A DNA stretch of 18,176 bases from NCBI GenBank assembly GCA_002297005.1, contig DBIX01000004.1, positions 1 through 18,176 on the forward strand, given 5' to 3'. Shown in pieces: positions 1-7,447 of the stretch. The notes under the pieces are model-generated. The model searched no databases. It saw only the letters and a list, made by a program, of their open reading frames with translations, and was not told where the DNA came from. Every line of letters begins with the position of its first letter. Within the stretch, counting starts at the first letter, position 1. The DNA is from Cyanobacteria bacterium UBA791 (GTDB lineage: Bacteria > Cyanobacteriota > Vampirovibrionia > Gastranaerophilales > Gastranaerophilaceae). Both the position numbers and the translations under genes were made by a program.

Positions 1-2
1 CA

Positions 3-1778
3 GAACAAAAGAAAATGGTAGACCTACCATTCATCGATCCTGCAAGAGGAACAGCTCACCCAGCAATCGTTGGTCAATCAGCTCACAAAATCGCTGAATT
101 ATCAGGTTTCAAAACTCCAGAAGATGCAAAAATTCTTTTAGTTGAAAGACCTGAAGTAGATTGGAACGATCCATTCTCAAGAGAAAAATTATCACCAATC
201 TTAGCAATGTACAAAGCTAAAGACTACGAACAAGCTGCTGAAATGGCTTACGAATTAGTAAGCAAAGGTGGTGCAGGTCACACATCAGTATTATATACAG
301 ATGAAAGAAAGAGCGATAGAATCAATGCATACGCTGAAAAAATGCCAACTTGTCGTGTATTAATCAACTCTCCATCATCACAAGGTGGTATTGGTGACTT
401 ATTCAACTTCAAATTAGAACCATCATTAACATTAGGTTGTGGTTCTTGGGGTGGCAACGCTGTTTCAGGTAACGTTGGTGTTGAACACTTATTAAACTAT
501 AAGACAGTTGCTGAAAGGAGAGAAAATATGTTATGGTTTAAGGCTCCATCAAAAATTTACTTCAAGAGAGGTGCTACTGATTTAGCATTAAGAGAACTTC
601 AAGGTAAAAAACGTGCCTTTATCGTAACAGATAGTTTCTTATACAATTCAGGTGCAGTAAATAAAATTACTAACGTTTTAGATGAAATTGGTATTGAACA
701 CCAAGTATTCTTCGACGTTAAACCAGACCCAACATTATCAACAATTAACCAAGCAATGTCTATCTTAAAACCATTTGAACCTGATGTAATCATTTCATTA
801 GGTGGTGGTTCTCCAATGGACGCAGCTAAAATTATGTGGTTAATGTATGAACAACCTGACACAGTATTCGAAGATATTTCTATGAGATTCATGGATATCA
901 GAAAGAGAATCTGTCAATTACCAGAATTAGGTAAGAAAGCAACAATGGTTGCAATCCCAACAACTTCAGGTACAGGTTCAGAAGTTACACCATTCGCTAT
1001 CATCACAGATGACGAAACTCACGTTAAATACGCAATCGCTGATTACGCATTAACACCAAATATGGCTATCATCGACCCTAACTTCGTTGACGGTATGCCA
1101 AAAGGTTTAACTTCAGCATCAGGTATTGACGCATTAGTTCACGCAGTTGAAGCTTATGTTTCTTGTATGGCAACAAACTTTACTAATTCAAATGCTTTAG
1201 AAGCAACAAAATTAGTATTCAAATACTTAGAAAGAAGCTACAACGAAGGTGCTAACGATCCTATTGCAAGAGAAAAAATGCACTATGCAGCAACAATCGC
1301 TGGTATGGCATTTGCTAACTCATTCTTAGGATTATGTCACTCAATGGCTCACAAACTTGGTGCTATGTACCACGTTCCACACGGTGTAGCTAACGCATTG
1401 TTAATCAGACAAGTAATCAAATACAATGCTTCTGATGCTCCACACAAACAAGCAATCTTCCCACAATACAAATATCCTTGTGCGAAGGCTAAATACGGTC
1501 AAATCGCTGATGAATTACAATTAGGCGGTAAAAATGATGACGAAAAAGTTAAATTATTGATTAAAGCTATCGATAAATTAATGAAAGCTATCAACTTACC
1601 AAATTCTATTGAAGAATTCATCACAAAAGCTGGCTTCACTAAAGAATACTGGAATGAACACTTAGACGAGTTAGTTGAATTAGCATTCGACGACCAATGT
1701 ACAGGTGCTAACCCAGCATATCCATTGATGTCAGATATTAAACAAATCTATATCGACGCATTCAACGGTGTTGTATAG
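3..1778 (+). CDS. adhE: Bifunctional aldehyde-alcohol dehydrogenase AdhE, C-terminal part (5' end outside window)
   Basis: The frame is open from the first bases, so the gene starts upstream; by comparison with E. coli AdhE about 280 residues are missing, including the catalytic Cys of the acetyl-CoA-reducing half. Counting from the Met at position 15, residues 1-165 are the end of the aldehyde dehydrogenase domain (GGAGHTSVLYTD; SQGGIGDLFNFKLEPS) and about 172-587 are the iron-dependent alcohol dehydrogenase. The GGGSPMDAAK nucleotide-binding motif and the iron ligands D372, H376, H442 and H456 are present with family spacing. Known role: acetyl-CoA to acetaldehyde to ethanol, reoxidising two NADH in the cytoplasm, often as spirosomes. 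Leucine is mostly TTA, suggesting codon selection and high expression. A strong terminator follows directly. adhE is a classical Rex target in other bacteria, and rex is the next gene. The identification is secure. Confidence 0.97.
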   Translation, partial: EQKKMVDLPFIDPARGTAHPAIVGQSAHKIAELSGFKTPEDAKILLVERPEVDWNDPFSREKLSPILAMYKAKDYEQAAEMAYELVSKGGAGHTSVLYTDERKSDRINAYAEKMPTCRVLINSPSSQGGIGDLFNFKLEPSLTLGCGSWGGNAVSGNVGVEHLLNYKTVAERRENMLWFKAPSKIYFKRGATDLALRELQGKKRAFIVTDSFLYNSGAVNKITNVLDEIGIEHQVFFDVKPDPTLSTINQAMSILKPFEPDVIISLGGGSPMDAAKIMWLMYEQPDTVFEDISMRFMDIRKRICQLPELGKKATMVAIPTTSGTGSEVTPFAIITDDETHVKYAIADYALTPNMAIIDPNFVDGMPKGLTSASGIDALVHAVEAYVSCMATNFTNSNALEATKLVFKYLERSYNEGANDPIAREKMHYAATIAGMAFANSFLGLCHSMAHKLGAMYHVPHGVANALLIRQVIKYNASDAPHKQAIFPQYKYPCAKAKYGQIADELQLGGKNDDEKVKLLIKAIDKLMKAINLPNSIEEFITKAGFTKEYWNEHLDELVELAFDDQCTGANPAYPLMSDIKQIYIDAFNGVV

Positions 1779-1789
1779 TTAATAACTTA

Positions 1790-1828
1790 AAAAACTCCAA
1801 GCCGACACCTTGTCGGTTTGGGGTTTTT
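1790..1828 (+). terminator. Strong intrinsic terminator of adhE
   Basis: Two 17-nt arms (1790-1806 and 1812-1828) pair along their whole length, with two G-U pairs, around a 5-nt loop. The right arm ends in TTTTT. The hairpin starts 11 nt after the adhE stop and separates adhE from the rex-hydrogenase run. The A-rich left foot and T-rich right foot would also let it act from the other strand. Confidence 0.9.
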
Positions 1829-1836
1829 CTATAAAA

Positions 1837-1903
1837 ACCCTCACCGATTTTTAAGCACTCATGCTTCGTGCAAAAAATCTCCTCTCCCATTACGTGAAGA
1901 GGA
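1837..1903. repeat. Candidate dispersed intergenic repeat (CCCTCACC...CCTCTCCC type)
   Basis: The 102-nt gap between the adhE terminator and rex holds a compositionally odd segment: CCCTCACC near 1838, a small hairpin AAGCA-CTCA-TGCTT (1853-1866), and CTCCTCTCCC followed by GAAGAGG, where TCCTCT (1880-1885) pairs with AGAGGA (1898-1903). The CCCTCACC...CTCTCCC...GAGAGG layout resembles intergenic repeat families seen in several bacterial genomes. Only one copy is present here, so repetition cannot be shown. It also forms the 5' side of the rex leader. I see no coding content; a minus-strand open frame across it has no homology I recognise. Confidence 0.3.
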
Positions 1904-1930
1904 AAACAAATAATAAAATGACAGGACGAA

Positions 1931-2554
1931 ATGAAAAACAAATTAACAGACAAAGTAATAAATAGATTAACTCTTTATCATTGTATTTTAGTTGAATACA
2001 ATGAAAAGGGTATTGAATTCATTTCAAGTCCTCAAATTGGTTCAAGACTTAACGTAGACGATTCGCAAGTTAGAAAAGATATAAAATTTTTGAATAATAT
2101 CGGCAAATGTAAAGTCGGATATTCAGTAAAAGAATTAAAAGACTCTATTGAACACACACTAGGGTTCAAAAAAGTAAAAGATGTATTCATTGTCGGTGCT
2201 GGTAATTTGGGTATGGCACTTGCAAAATACGACAATTTTGAAAATTATGGTTTAAATATACTAGCCCTATTTGATAATGATCCATTAAAAGTTGGTAATT
2301 CAATTAAAGGAAAAGAAATTTTCCACATTTCAAAATTACCAAATTTAGCAGAAAGATTAAAAGTAAACATAGCAATTTTGACAGTTCCAAGAGAATTTGC
2401 AAATGACACAGCATTATATCTTGCAAATTCTGGCATCAAATACATTTGGAACTTCACACCAAGCGTTTTAGATGTTCCAGAGGGTATAAAAGTTTGGAAC
2501 GAAAACTTGATAGGGAATTTTTTACAATTCACCAACAATGATGATGAGGTTTAA
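1931..2554 (+). CDS. rex: Redox-sensing transcriptional repressor Rex
   Basis: At 207 residues this has the usual Rex length. Residues 1-80 form the winged helix (RLTLYHCIL, KGIEFISSPQIGSRL, QVRKDIKFL) and 85-200 the NAD(H)-binding Rossmann domain, with GAGNLG at 89-94, FDNDP at 114-118, TVPREFA near 151 and NFTPSVLDVPEG near 174. Rex represses fermentation and hydrogenase genes when NADH/NAD+ is low and leaves DNA when NADH binds. It is first in a same-strand run: 2 nt separate its stop from the next ATG. The ATG follows AGGA with suitable spacing. One oddity is that the usual wing motif GKRGVGY reads GKCKVGY, putting Cys60 where family members usually have Arg. The family assignment is secure; the targets are inferred from context. 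Confidence 0.95.
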   Translation: MKNKLTDKVINRLTLYHCILVEYNEKGIEFISSPQIGSRLNVDDSQVRKDIKFLNNIGKCKVGYSVKELKDSIEHTLGFKKVKDVFIVGAGNLGMALAKYDNFENYGLNILALFDNDPLKVGNSIKGKEIFHISKLPNLAERLKVNIAILTVPREFANDTALYLANSGIKYIWNFTPSVLDVPEGIKVWNENLIGNFLQFTNNDDEV

Positions 2555-2556
2555 AA

Positions 2557-2793
2557 ATGACTGTAGAAATTAAGATTTGCATGGGAAGTGCTTGTTTTGC
2601 AAGAGGAAATTCTCAAAATGTAGAAATCATTGAAAACTACATTAAGGAAAACAACCTTGATGCAAAAGTTGAACTTGTTGGTTCTCATTGCGAGGGCAAA
2701 TGTGCAGACGGTCCAAACCTATACGTTGATGGAAAACATTATTCTAACGTCACACCAGAAACTCTTGAGTCAATATTGAAAGGTTTATCATAA
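2557..2793 (+). CDS. Small thioredoxin-like [2Fe-2S] ferredoxin (NuoE/HoxE C-terminal type)
   Basis: A 78-residue protein with the four-cysteine pattern of thioredoxin-fold [2Fe-2S] ferredoxins: C8 and C13 (CMGSAC), then C45 and C49 (HCEGKC). The GSHCEGKCADGPNLYVDG stretch matches the C-terminal half of NuoE/HoxE-like subunits; the N-terminal helical domain of full NuoE is absent. It probably passes single electrons to or from the hydrogenase encoded 3 nt downstream; that partner is inferred from position. GAGG in the end of rex provides the ribosome site. A homologous 85-residue gene lies at 5688-5945, so the cluster holds two of these, each placed directly before a hydrogenase gene or separated from it only by a short gap. 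Confidence 0.88.
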   Translation: MTVEIKICMGSACFARGNSQNVEIIENYIKENNLDAKVELVGSHCEGKCADGPNLYVDGKHYSNVTPETLESILKGLS

Positions 2794-2796
2794 AAA

Positions 2797-4521
2797 ATGA
2801 CATATCCCGTTTATACTTTAAAAAATGAGTGTCACGACTGTTATAAATGCGTAAGAGAATGCCATATCAAAGCTATTAAGTTTCAAGATGGTAGTGCCTC
2901 TGTAATAAAAGATAAATGCATCGCTTGCGGACATTGTGTAAAGGTTTGTCCATCAGGTGCTAAAAAAGTTAGAAGTGATATTGACAAAGTAAAAACTCTT
3001 ATAACAGCTCAAAAACAAGTATACGTATCACTTGCACCAAGTTGGGCTGGAATTTATGATTTAACGCAACAACAAATGGTTGCTGTATTAAAAAGACTAG
3101 GATTTTCTGCCGTAAGTGAAACAGCTTTAGGTGCACAACAGGTTTCTATAAAAACTGCCGAAATGTTGAACAATGGCGAAAATGGATTATATATTTCAAG
3201 TGCATGTCCTGTAATTGTTGATTATATAAGATATTACAAACCTGAACTTGCAAAATATATTACACCTATTGCATCTCCAGCTTTAACCCACGCAAAAATG
3301 TTAAAAGAAAAGTACGGAGATAATATAAGTATCGTCTTTATTGGACCTTGTATTGGTAAGAAAAATGAGGCTGATTCAAATCCTGATTTTCTTGATGCAG
3401 CTTTAACATTCGAAGAATTAAATTACTGGATAAGTGAAGAGTTTATTAACATAAATGAAATTGAAGTTAAACCAAACGATAAATTTGTACCAGAAGAAGC
3501 CTGTGAGGGTGCGTTGTATCCTATTGAGGGCGGAATGATTGATACGCTCAAGGAAGTTGGAATTGATAAAGATATTTCGCTTGTTAAAATTAGTGGACTT
3601 GAAACCTTTGATAAAACTATGGAAGGTTTGAATATCAATTCAATCGACAATAAAATTTTTGTCGAAGCCTTGTCTTGCGAAACAGGTTGCATAAATGGAC
3701 CATGTATTTCTAGTAAAAAAGCCGGACTTGCAATCACAACAGATATTTTATCTAAAATAAAATATAGAGAAGATGTTCCAAAAGTAGCTGAAACAGTTTT
3801 TGAAAAAGAATACGTAAGCAAACCAGTTATTGAAGACAATGTTAAATTTGCAGATATAACAAATGCTTTGAAAAAAATCGGTAAACACACACCTGACGAT
3901 GAATTAAATTGTGGTGGTTGTGGTTATTCAACATGTAGAGATATGGCAAAAGCACTTGTAAAAGGCGATGCAGAACCGTCAATGTGTATTTCTTATATGA
4001 GAAAAATCGCTATGAGAAAAGCTGCTGCAATGCTTCGTTGTATGCCATCGGCTATCGTTATGGTGGATAAGGATTTGAATATTGTTGAAGCAAATGATGC
4101 TTTTATGAAAATGTTCTGCGGTGATATGTACGAAATATTTGCCTCTAGAAAAGAAGGCTTATCAGGTGCATCAATCGATAGAATTATATCTTTCAGCGAT
4201 ATTTTTAGCCAATTACTAAAATCTGGTGGAGATATTCATAAATCACATTATCAAGTTAAAAATAAATTATACGATATAAGTGCATTTACTATTGAAGATG
4301 GAGAAATCGTAGGTGCAGTAATAACTGACGTTACAAAAGCCGAAATTGATAGAGAAAAAATTGCCACAAAAGCAAGAGAAGTTATTAAAAAGAATATAAC
4401 AAAGGTTCAAGAAATAGCATGCCTATTGGGTGAACACATGGTTGAAACAGAAGTTCTTCTAAATTCTATTGCAGAAGATTATTCTAACGATAACTCTGAT
4501 GACGACGGAGAAGAATTGTAA
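2797..4521 (+). CDS. hydS: Sensory [FeFe] hydrogenase with PAS domain (HydS-like, group C3 type)
   Basis: 574 residues, soluble. Domains in order: two [4Fe-4S] ferredoxin motifs (C12/C15/C18/C22 and C41/C44/C47/C51); an [FeFe] hydrogenase catalytic domain (about 72-325); an Fe-S motif CGGCGYSTC with C372/C375/C380 and probably C397; a PAS domain (about 408-512); and a helical tail with an acidic end. The H-cluster loops are SSACP (C137), GPCIGKK (C185) and SCETGCINGP (C294, C298). All four cluster-binding cysteines remain, but the proton-relay Cys of catalytic enzymes (first Cys of TSCCP) is Ala136, and the residue before PC is Gly183 rather than Met. This is the pattern known for slow, sensory group C enzymes. 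The gene overlaps the phosphatase gene by 1 nt (TAATG), matching the phosphatase-linked C3 subgroup. Sensing of H2 is inferred. Confidence 0.9.
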   Translation: MTYPVYTLKNECHDCYKCVRECHIKAIKFQDGSASVIKDKCIACGHCVKVCPSGAKKVRSDIDKVKTLITAQKQVYVSLAPSWAGIYDLTQQQMVAVLKRLGFSAVSETALGAQQVSIKTAEMLNNGENGLYISSACPVIVDYIRYYKPELAKYITPIASPALTHAKMLKEKYGDNISIVFIGPCIGKKNEADSNPDFLDAALTFEELNYWISEEFININEIEVKPNDKFVPEEACEGALYPIEGGMIDTLKEVGIDKDISLVKISGLETFDKTMEGLNINSIDNKIFVEALSCETGCINGPCISSKKAGLAITTDILSKIKYREDVPKVAETVFEKEYVSKPVIEDNVKFADITNALKKIGKHTPDDELNCGGCGYSTCRDMAKALVKGDAEPSMCISYMRKIAMRKAAAMLRCMPSAIVMVDKDLNIVEANDAFMKMFCGDMYEIFASRKEGLSGASIDRIISFSDIFSQLLKSGGDIHKSHYQVKNKLYDISAFTIEDGEIVGAVITDVTKAEIDREKIATKAREVIKKNITKVQEIACLLGEHMVETEVLLNSIAEDYSNDNSDDDGEEL

Positions 4522-5678
4522 TGTTTATCGACATCGACGTTGCACAAGAAAAAAAATATAACCAAAACACTTTTGGCGATTATTTTGTATCAAAGAGATT
4601 TCCTGATACAGGAAGACTCTTGGCTGTGCTTTCAGATGGCTTAGGAAGTGGTATAAAAGCCAATATCTTAGCTTGCATGACTTCGACCATGCTACTTAAA
4701 TTTATGGAAGAAGGAACGAGCATTAAAAAAGCTTGTGAAACTGTTATGAACTCGCTTCCTGTTTGTCAGGTTAGAAAAATAAGCTATTCGACTTTTTCTG
4801 CTTTAGATTGCAACGAAAACGGAAACGCAAAAATTGTAGAAGAGGGTAATCCTCAATTTTTATGGATAAGAAACGGTGAAGTTTTAAAACCTGAATTTGA
4901 AGTTTTGACATCAAAAGAATTTCCAAATAGACACATGCATATTTATCATTTAAAAATGCAAACAAATGATAGATTAGTTTTTTGTTCAGACGGCGTAACT
5001 CAAGCTGCATTAGGAACAAAAAATTTAAGACTAGGTTTAAGACGTGAGGGTCTTATAGAAATTGTTAAAAATGAATTAAAAAAAGAACCTAATATTTCTA
5101 GTTCAAATTTGGCAAAAAGAATTGTAAAACAAGCTATTCTAAAAGAACCTGATAGAAAGCCAAAGGACGATGTTTCAGCAGTTTGTGTTTATTACAGAGA
5201 ACCAAGAAACGCCGTAGTATTTACAGGTCCACCTTATCACCAGTCAAAAGATAAATTTTATGCACAAGCACTAATGGATTTTGACGGTAAAAAAGCTATC
5301 TCAGGCGGAACAACAGCAAATCTTGTTTCAAGAGAATTAAATATTCCAATAAAAACAAACATCAATTTGAGTGTAGGAAAATTACCAGCTATTTCATATA
5401 TGGATGGAATAGATTTGGTAACAGAGGGAATATTAACATTAACAAAAGCATGTGAATATCTTGAAACAGGCGAGTTTGAGGATGATGCAGCCGGTGCACT
5501 TGTAAAATTTATGTTAGATACGGATTGCATAACTTTTATGGTTGGTGCAAAATTAAATCAGGCACATTACGACCCCAATTTACCTATCGAAATTGAAATT
5601 CGTAAGAATGTCATAAAAAAGATTTCTGATATTTTGGAAAATAAATATTTTAAAAAAGTAATAATACAGTACATGTAA
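4521..5678 (+). CDS. SpoIIE/PP2C-family phosphatase, probable output of the sensory hydrogenase
   Basis: 385 residues. The N-terminal about 225 residues are a SpoIIE-type PPM phosphatase: FGDYF (D20), LSDGLGSGIKA (D39), CSDGVTQ (D157) and KDDVSAVCV (D216/D217) supply the metal-binding aspartates. Residues about 228-385 form an extra domain starting VVFTGPPYH and including ISGGTTANLVSREL; I do not recognise a named family for it. SpoIIE-type phosphatases usually dephosphorylate STAS-domain anti-sigma antagonists and so change sigma-factor use. No STAS protein or anti-sigma kinase is in the window, so the substrate is unknown. The ATG overlaps the stop of the sensory hydrogenase gene, so the two are probably translationally coupled. 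There is no membrane segment. Confidence 0.85.
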   Translation: MFIDIDVAQEKKYNQNTFGDYFVSKRFPDTGRLLAVLSDGLGSGIKANILACMTSTMLLKFMEEGTSIKKACETVMNSLPVCQVRKISYSTFSALDCNENGNAKIVEEGNPQFLWIRNGEVLKPEFEVLTSKEFPNRHMHIYHLKMQTNDRLVFCSDGVTQAALGTKNLRLGLRREGLIEIVKNELKKEPNISSSNLAKRIVKQAILKEPDRKPKDDVSAVCVYYREPRNAVVFTGPPYHQSKDKFYAQALMDFDGKKAISGGTTANLVSRELNIPIKTNINLSVGKLPAISYMDGIDLVTEGILTLTKACEYLETGEFEDDAAGALVKFMLDTDCITFMVGAKLNQAHYDPNLPIEIEIRKNVIKKISDILENKYFKKVIIQYM

Positions 5679-5687
5679 GGAGAAAAT

Positions 5688-5945
5688 ATGGAAAAGATTA
5701 AAGTTGACGTATGCTTAGGAACAACGTGTTTTGTAATGGGTGGTTCTCATTTACAAGAACTAATAGACATTGTTCCAAGAAAATATGGCGATAAAGTTGA
5801 AATAAACGGAAGCACTTGTTTAGAAATGTGTTCAAAGAATACAGAATACTCAAAAGCACCTTATGTACGAGTAAATGATGAAATAATTTCTGAAGCTACA
5901 ACTGAAAAAGTTTTGGAAAAAATTAATGAAATTTTAAATAAATAA
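5688..5945 (+). CDS. Second small thioredoxin-like [2Fe-2S] ferredoxin
   Basis: 85 residues with C9/C14 (CLGTTC) and C44/C48 (TCLEMC), the same fold and cysteine layout as the 78-residue protein at 2557-2793 but clearly diverged. The insert after the last Cys (SKNTEYSKAPYVRVND) replaces the GPNLYVDG turn of the first copy. A textbook AAGGAG at 5677-5682 precedes the ATG by 5 nt, so this gene may be translated better than its upstream neighbours. It lies between the phosphatase and the second hydrogenase gene and is a natural electron carrier for either; the pairing is inferred. C-terminal NuoE-like Trx domains of this size are normally single-cluster. Confidence 0.85.
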   Translation: MEKIKVDVCLGTTCFVMGGSHLQELIDIVPRKYGDKVEINGSTCLEMCSKNTEYSKAPYVRVNDEIISEATTEKVLEKINEILNK

Positions 5946-5948
5946 TAG

Positions 5949-5954
5949 TATAAT
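5949..5954 (+). promoter_or_regulatory. Candidate internal -10 element before the group B hydrogenase
   Basis: A perfect TATAAT lies in the 30-nt gap before the hydrogenase gene, giving a predicted transcript start near 5961, just ahead of both candidate start codons. No convincing -35 hexamer sits 16-18 nt upstream, and the region is AT-rich, so chance is a real possibility. Confidence 0.3.
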
Positions 5955-5975
5955 TTTGTATGTAAATTTTAAGAT

Positions 5976-7430
5976 ATGGAAGATAGGAAAATGAATAATA
6001 ACGGACAATCAATACATTTAAAAAAAGAAATTTTAATTAGACTTGTAAAAGCATTCTTCTCTGAAGACTTTGCAGAAAACACAAGACTAATCCCTTACGA
6101 TATGCGACCAAAAGGAGCAGAAGTTCCTTACAGATGTTGTATATATAAAGAAAGAGCTATTCTTAAAGACAGAACTATTGCTGGCTTAGGTTTCCAAATT
6201 GAAGAAGATGATGAAAGAAAATCACTTCATACTTATGCAAAAGAAGCTCTAAAAAGAACAGAACTTGATAGCAGAAATTTGACAGTATTACAAGCAGCTT
6301 GCAAAGGTTGTGTACCTAGTCAAATTCACGTAACAGATTTATGCCAAGGCTGTGTTGCAAGACCTTGCGAAAAAACATGTAAATTTGGTGCTATTTCAAT
6401 CGTAGATGGCAAATCTCACATTGACACAACAAAATGTAAAAAATGTAAAATGTGTATGAATGCTTGCCCTTATAGTGCAATCGTTCAAACAACTGTTCCA
6501 TGTGAAGCAGCATGCCCTGTTGGTGCTATTTCAAAAGACGAAACTGGTTTTGCAAGTATCGATTTTGAAAAATGTATCAGTTGTGGTAAATGTATTGCGG
6601 CATGTCCATTTGGTGCAGTACACGAAAAGAGCCAACTTATCGATATTTTAAAAGCAATTAAATCAGATAAAAAAGTTGTAGCAATGATTGCTCCATCAAT
6701 CGTTGGTCAATTCCCAGGAAACATTTACCAACTTAAAACAGCTATCGTAAAAGCTGGTTTTGATGATGTAATCGAAGTTGCACAAGGTGCAGACATCACA
6801 ACAAAAAATGAATCTGCAGAATTTAAAGAAAGAATGGAAGAGGGTGCAAGCTTTATGACAACTTCATGTTGTGCAGCTTACAACAACCTTGTTGCAAAAC
6901 ATTTACCAGAAATCAAAGAATATGTTTCTACAACAAAAACACCTCTTTACTACACAGCAGAACTTGTTAAAAATGCTGAACCAGACACAATTACAGTATT
7001 TGTAAGTCCTTGTGTTGCAAAACGTTCAGAGGGTAAAGGAAATGATAATGTTGATTTTGTAATGAGTTACGAAGAACTTGGTGCATTATTAATTGGCAGA
7101 CAAGTTGATGTTTTAAATTGCGAAGAAACACAATTTGAAACAAGTAGTTCAAAACAAGGTAGAAACTTTGGTGTGTCAGGCGGTGTTGCAAAAGCAGTAC
7201 AATTCCTAGCTCCTGATGCTAAACCATGTATTATCAACGGTTTGAACAAAACTACAATCAAAGAACTTAAACAATATGCAACAAAAGGCGAATGTCCAAA
7301 TTGCAATATCATAGAAGTTATGAGTTGTGAGGGCGGTTGCTGTGGCGGTAACGCAACAATTAACCAACCAAGAATTTCTACAAAACAACTTAACCAACTT
7401 CTTGAAAATAGTGAAGATATAACTGAATAA
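5976..7430 (+). CDS. [FeFe] hydrogenase, group B type, ferredoxin-rich monomer
   Basis: 484 residues. An N-terminal domain (about 1-105, with C54-C55 in PYRCCIYKER) is followed by a cysteine-rich electron-transfer region: C109/C112, C123/C126/C131/C135 with an atypical CxxCx4CxxxC spacing, C154/C157/C160/C164, C176/C180 and C200/C203/C206/C210, enough for three or four [4Fe-4S] clusters. The catalytic domain (about 232-475) has TTSCCAAY (C298 proton relay, C299 ligand), SPCVAKR (C346) and MSCEGGCCGG (C451, C455). TSCCAAY instead of TSCCPGW points to group B. It retains the proton-relay cysteine missing from the sensory homolog, so it is probably the H2-producing enzyme, using reduced ferredoxin. 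The start is uncertain: the ATG at 5991 is an alternative; neither has a strong ribosome site. Maturation genes are elsewhere. Confidence 0.92.
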   Translation: MEDRKMNNNGQSIHLKKEILIRLVKAFFSEDFAENTRLIPYDMRPKGAEVPYRCCIYKERAILKDRTIAGLGFQIEEDDERKSLHTYAKEALKRTELDSRNLTVLQAACKGCVPSQIHVTDLCQGCVARPCEKTCKFGAISIVDGKSHIDTTKCKKCKMCMNACPYSAIVQTTVPCEAACPVGAISKDETGFASIDFEKCISCGKCIAACPFGAVHEKSQLIDILKAIKSDKKVVAMIAPSIVGQFPGNIYQLKTAIVKAGFDDVIEVAQGADITTKNESAEFKERMEEGASFMTTSCCAAYNNLVAKHLPEIKEYVSTTKTPLYYTAELVKNAEPDTITVFVSPCVAKRSEGKGNDNVDFVMSYEELGALLIGRQVDVLNCEETQFETSSSKQGRNFGVSGGVAKAVQFLAPDAKPCIINGLNKTTIKELKQYATKGECPNCNIIEVMSCEGGCCGGNATINQPRISTKQLNQLLENSEDITE

Positions 7431-7447
7431 AAATAAGGAAAACAGAT

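Noticed and set aside
599..892. Minus-strand frame inside adhE
   Set aside because: A frame shadow of a strongly conserved coding sequence; no start signal.
1762..1953. 63-residue minus-strand frame over the adhE-rex gap
   Set aside because: It crosses the terminator and the candidate repeat, has no ribosome site and no recognisable similarity.
2032..2538. Minus-strand frames inside rex
   Set aside because: Shadows; Rex is conserved over its full length on the plus strand.
3423..3890. 155-residue minus-strand frame inside the sensory hydrogenase gene
   Set aside because: Ser/Ile/Leu-rich shadow typical of the antisense of AT-rich genes; the sense protein has clear domains.
7207..7397. Minus-strand frames in the 3' part of the group B hydrogenase gene
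   Set aside because: Antisense shadows of the conserved catalytic domain without start signals.
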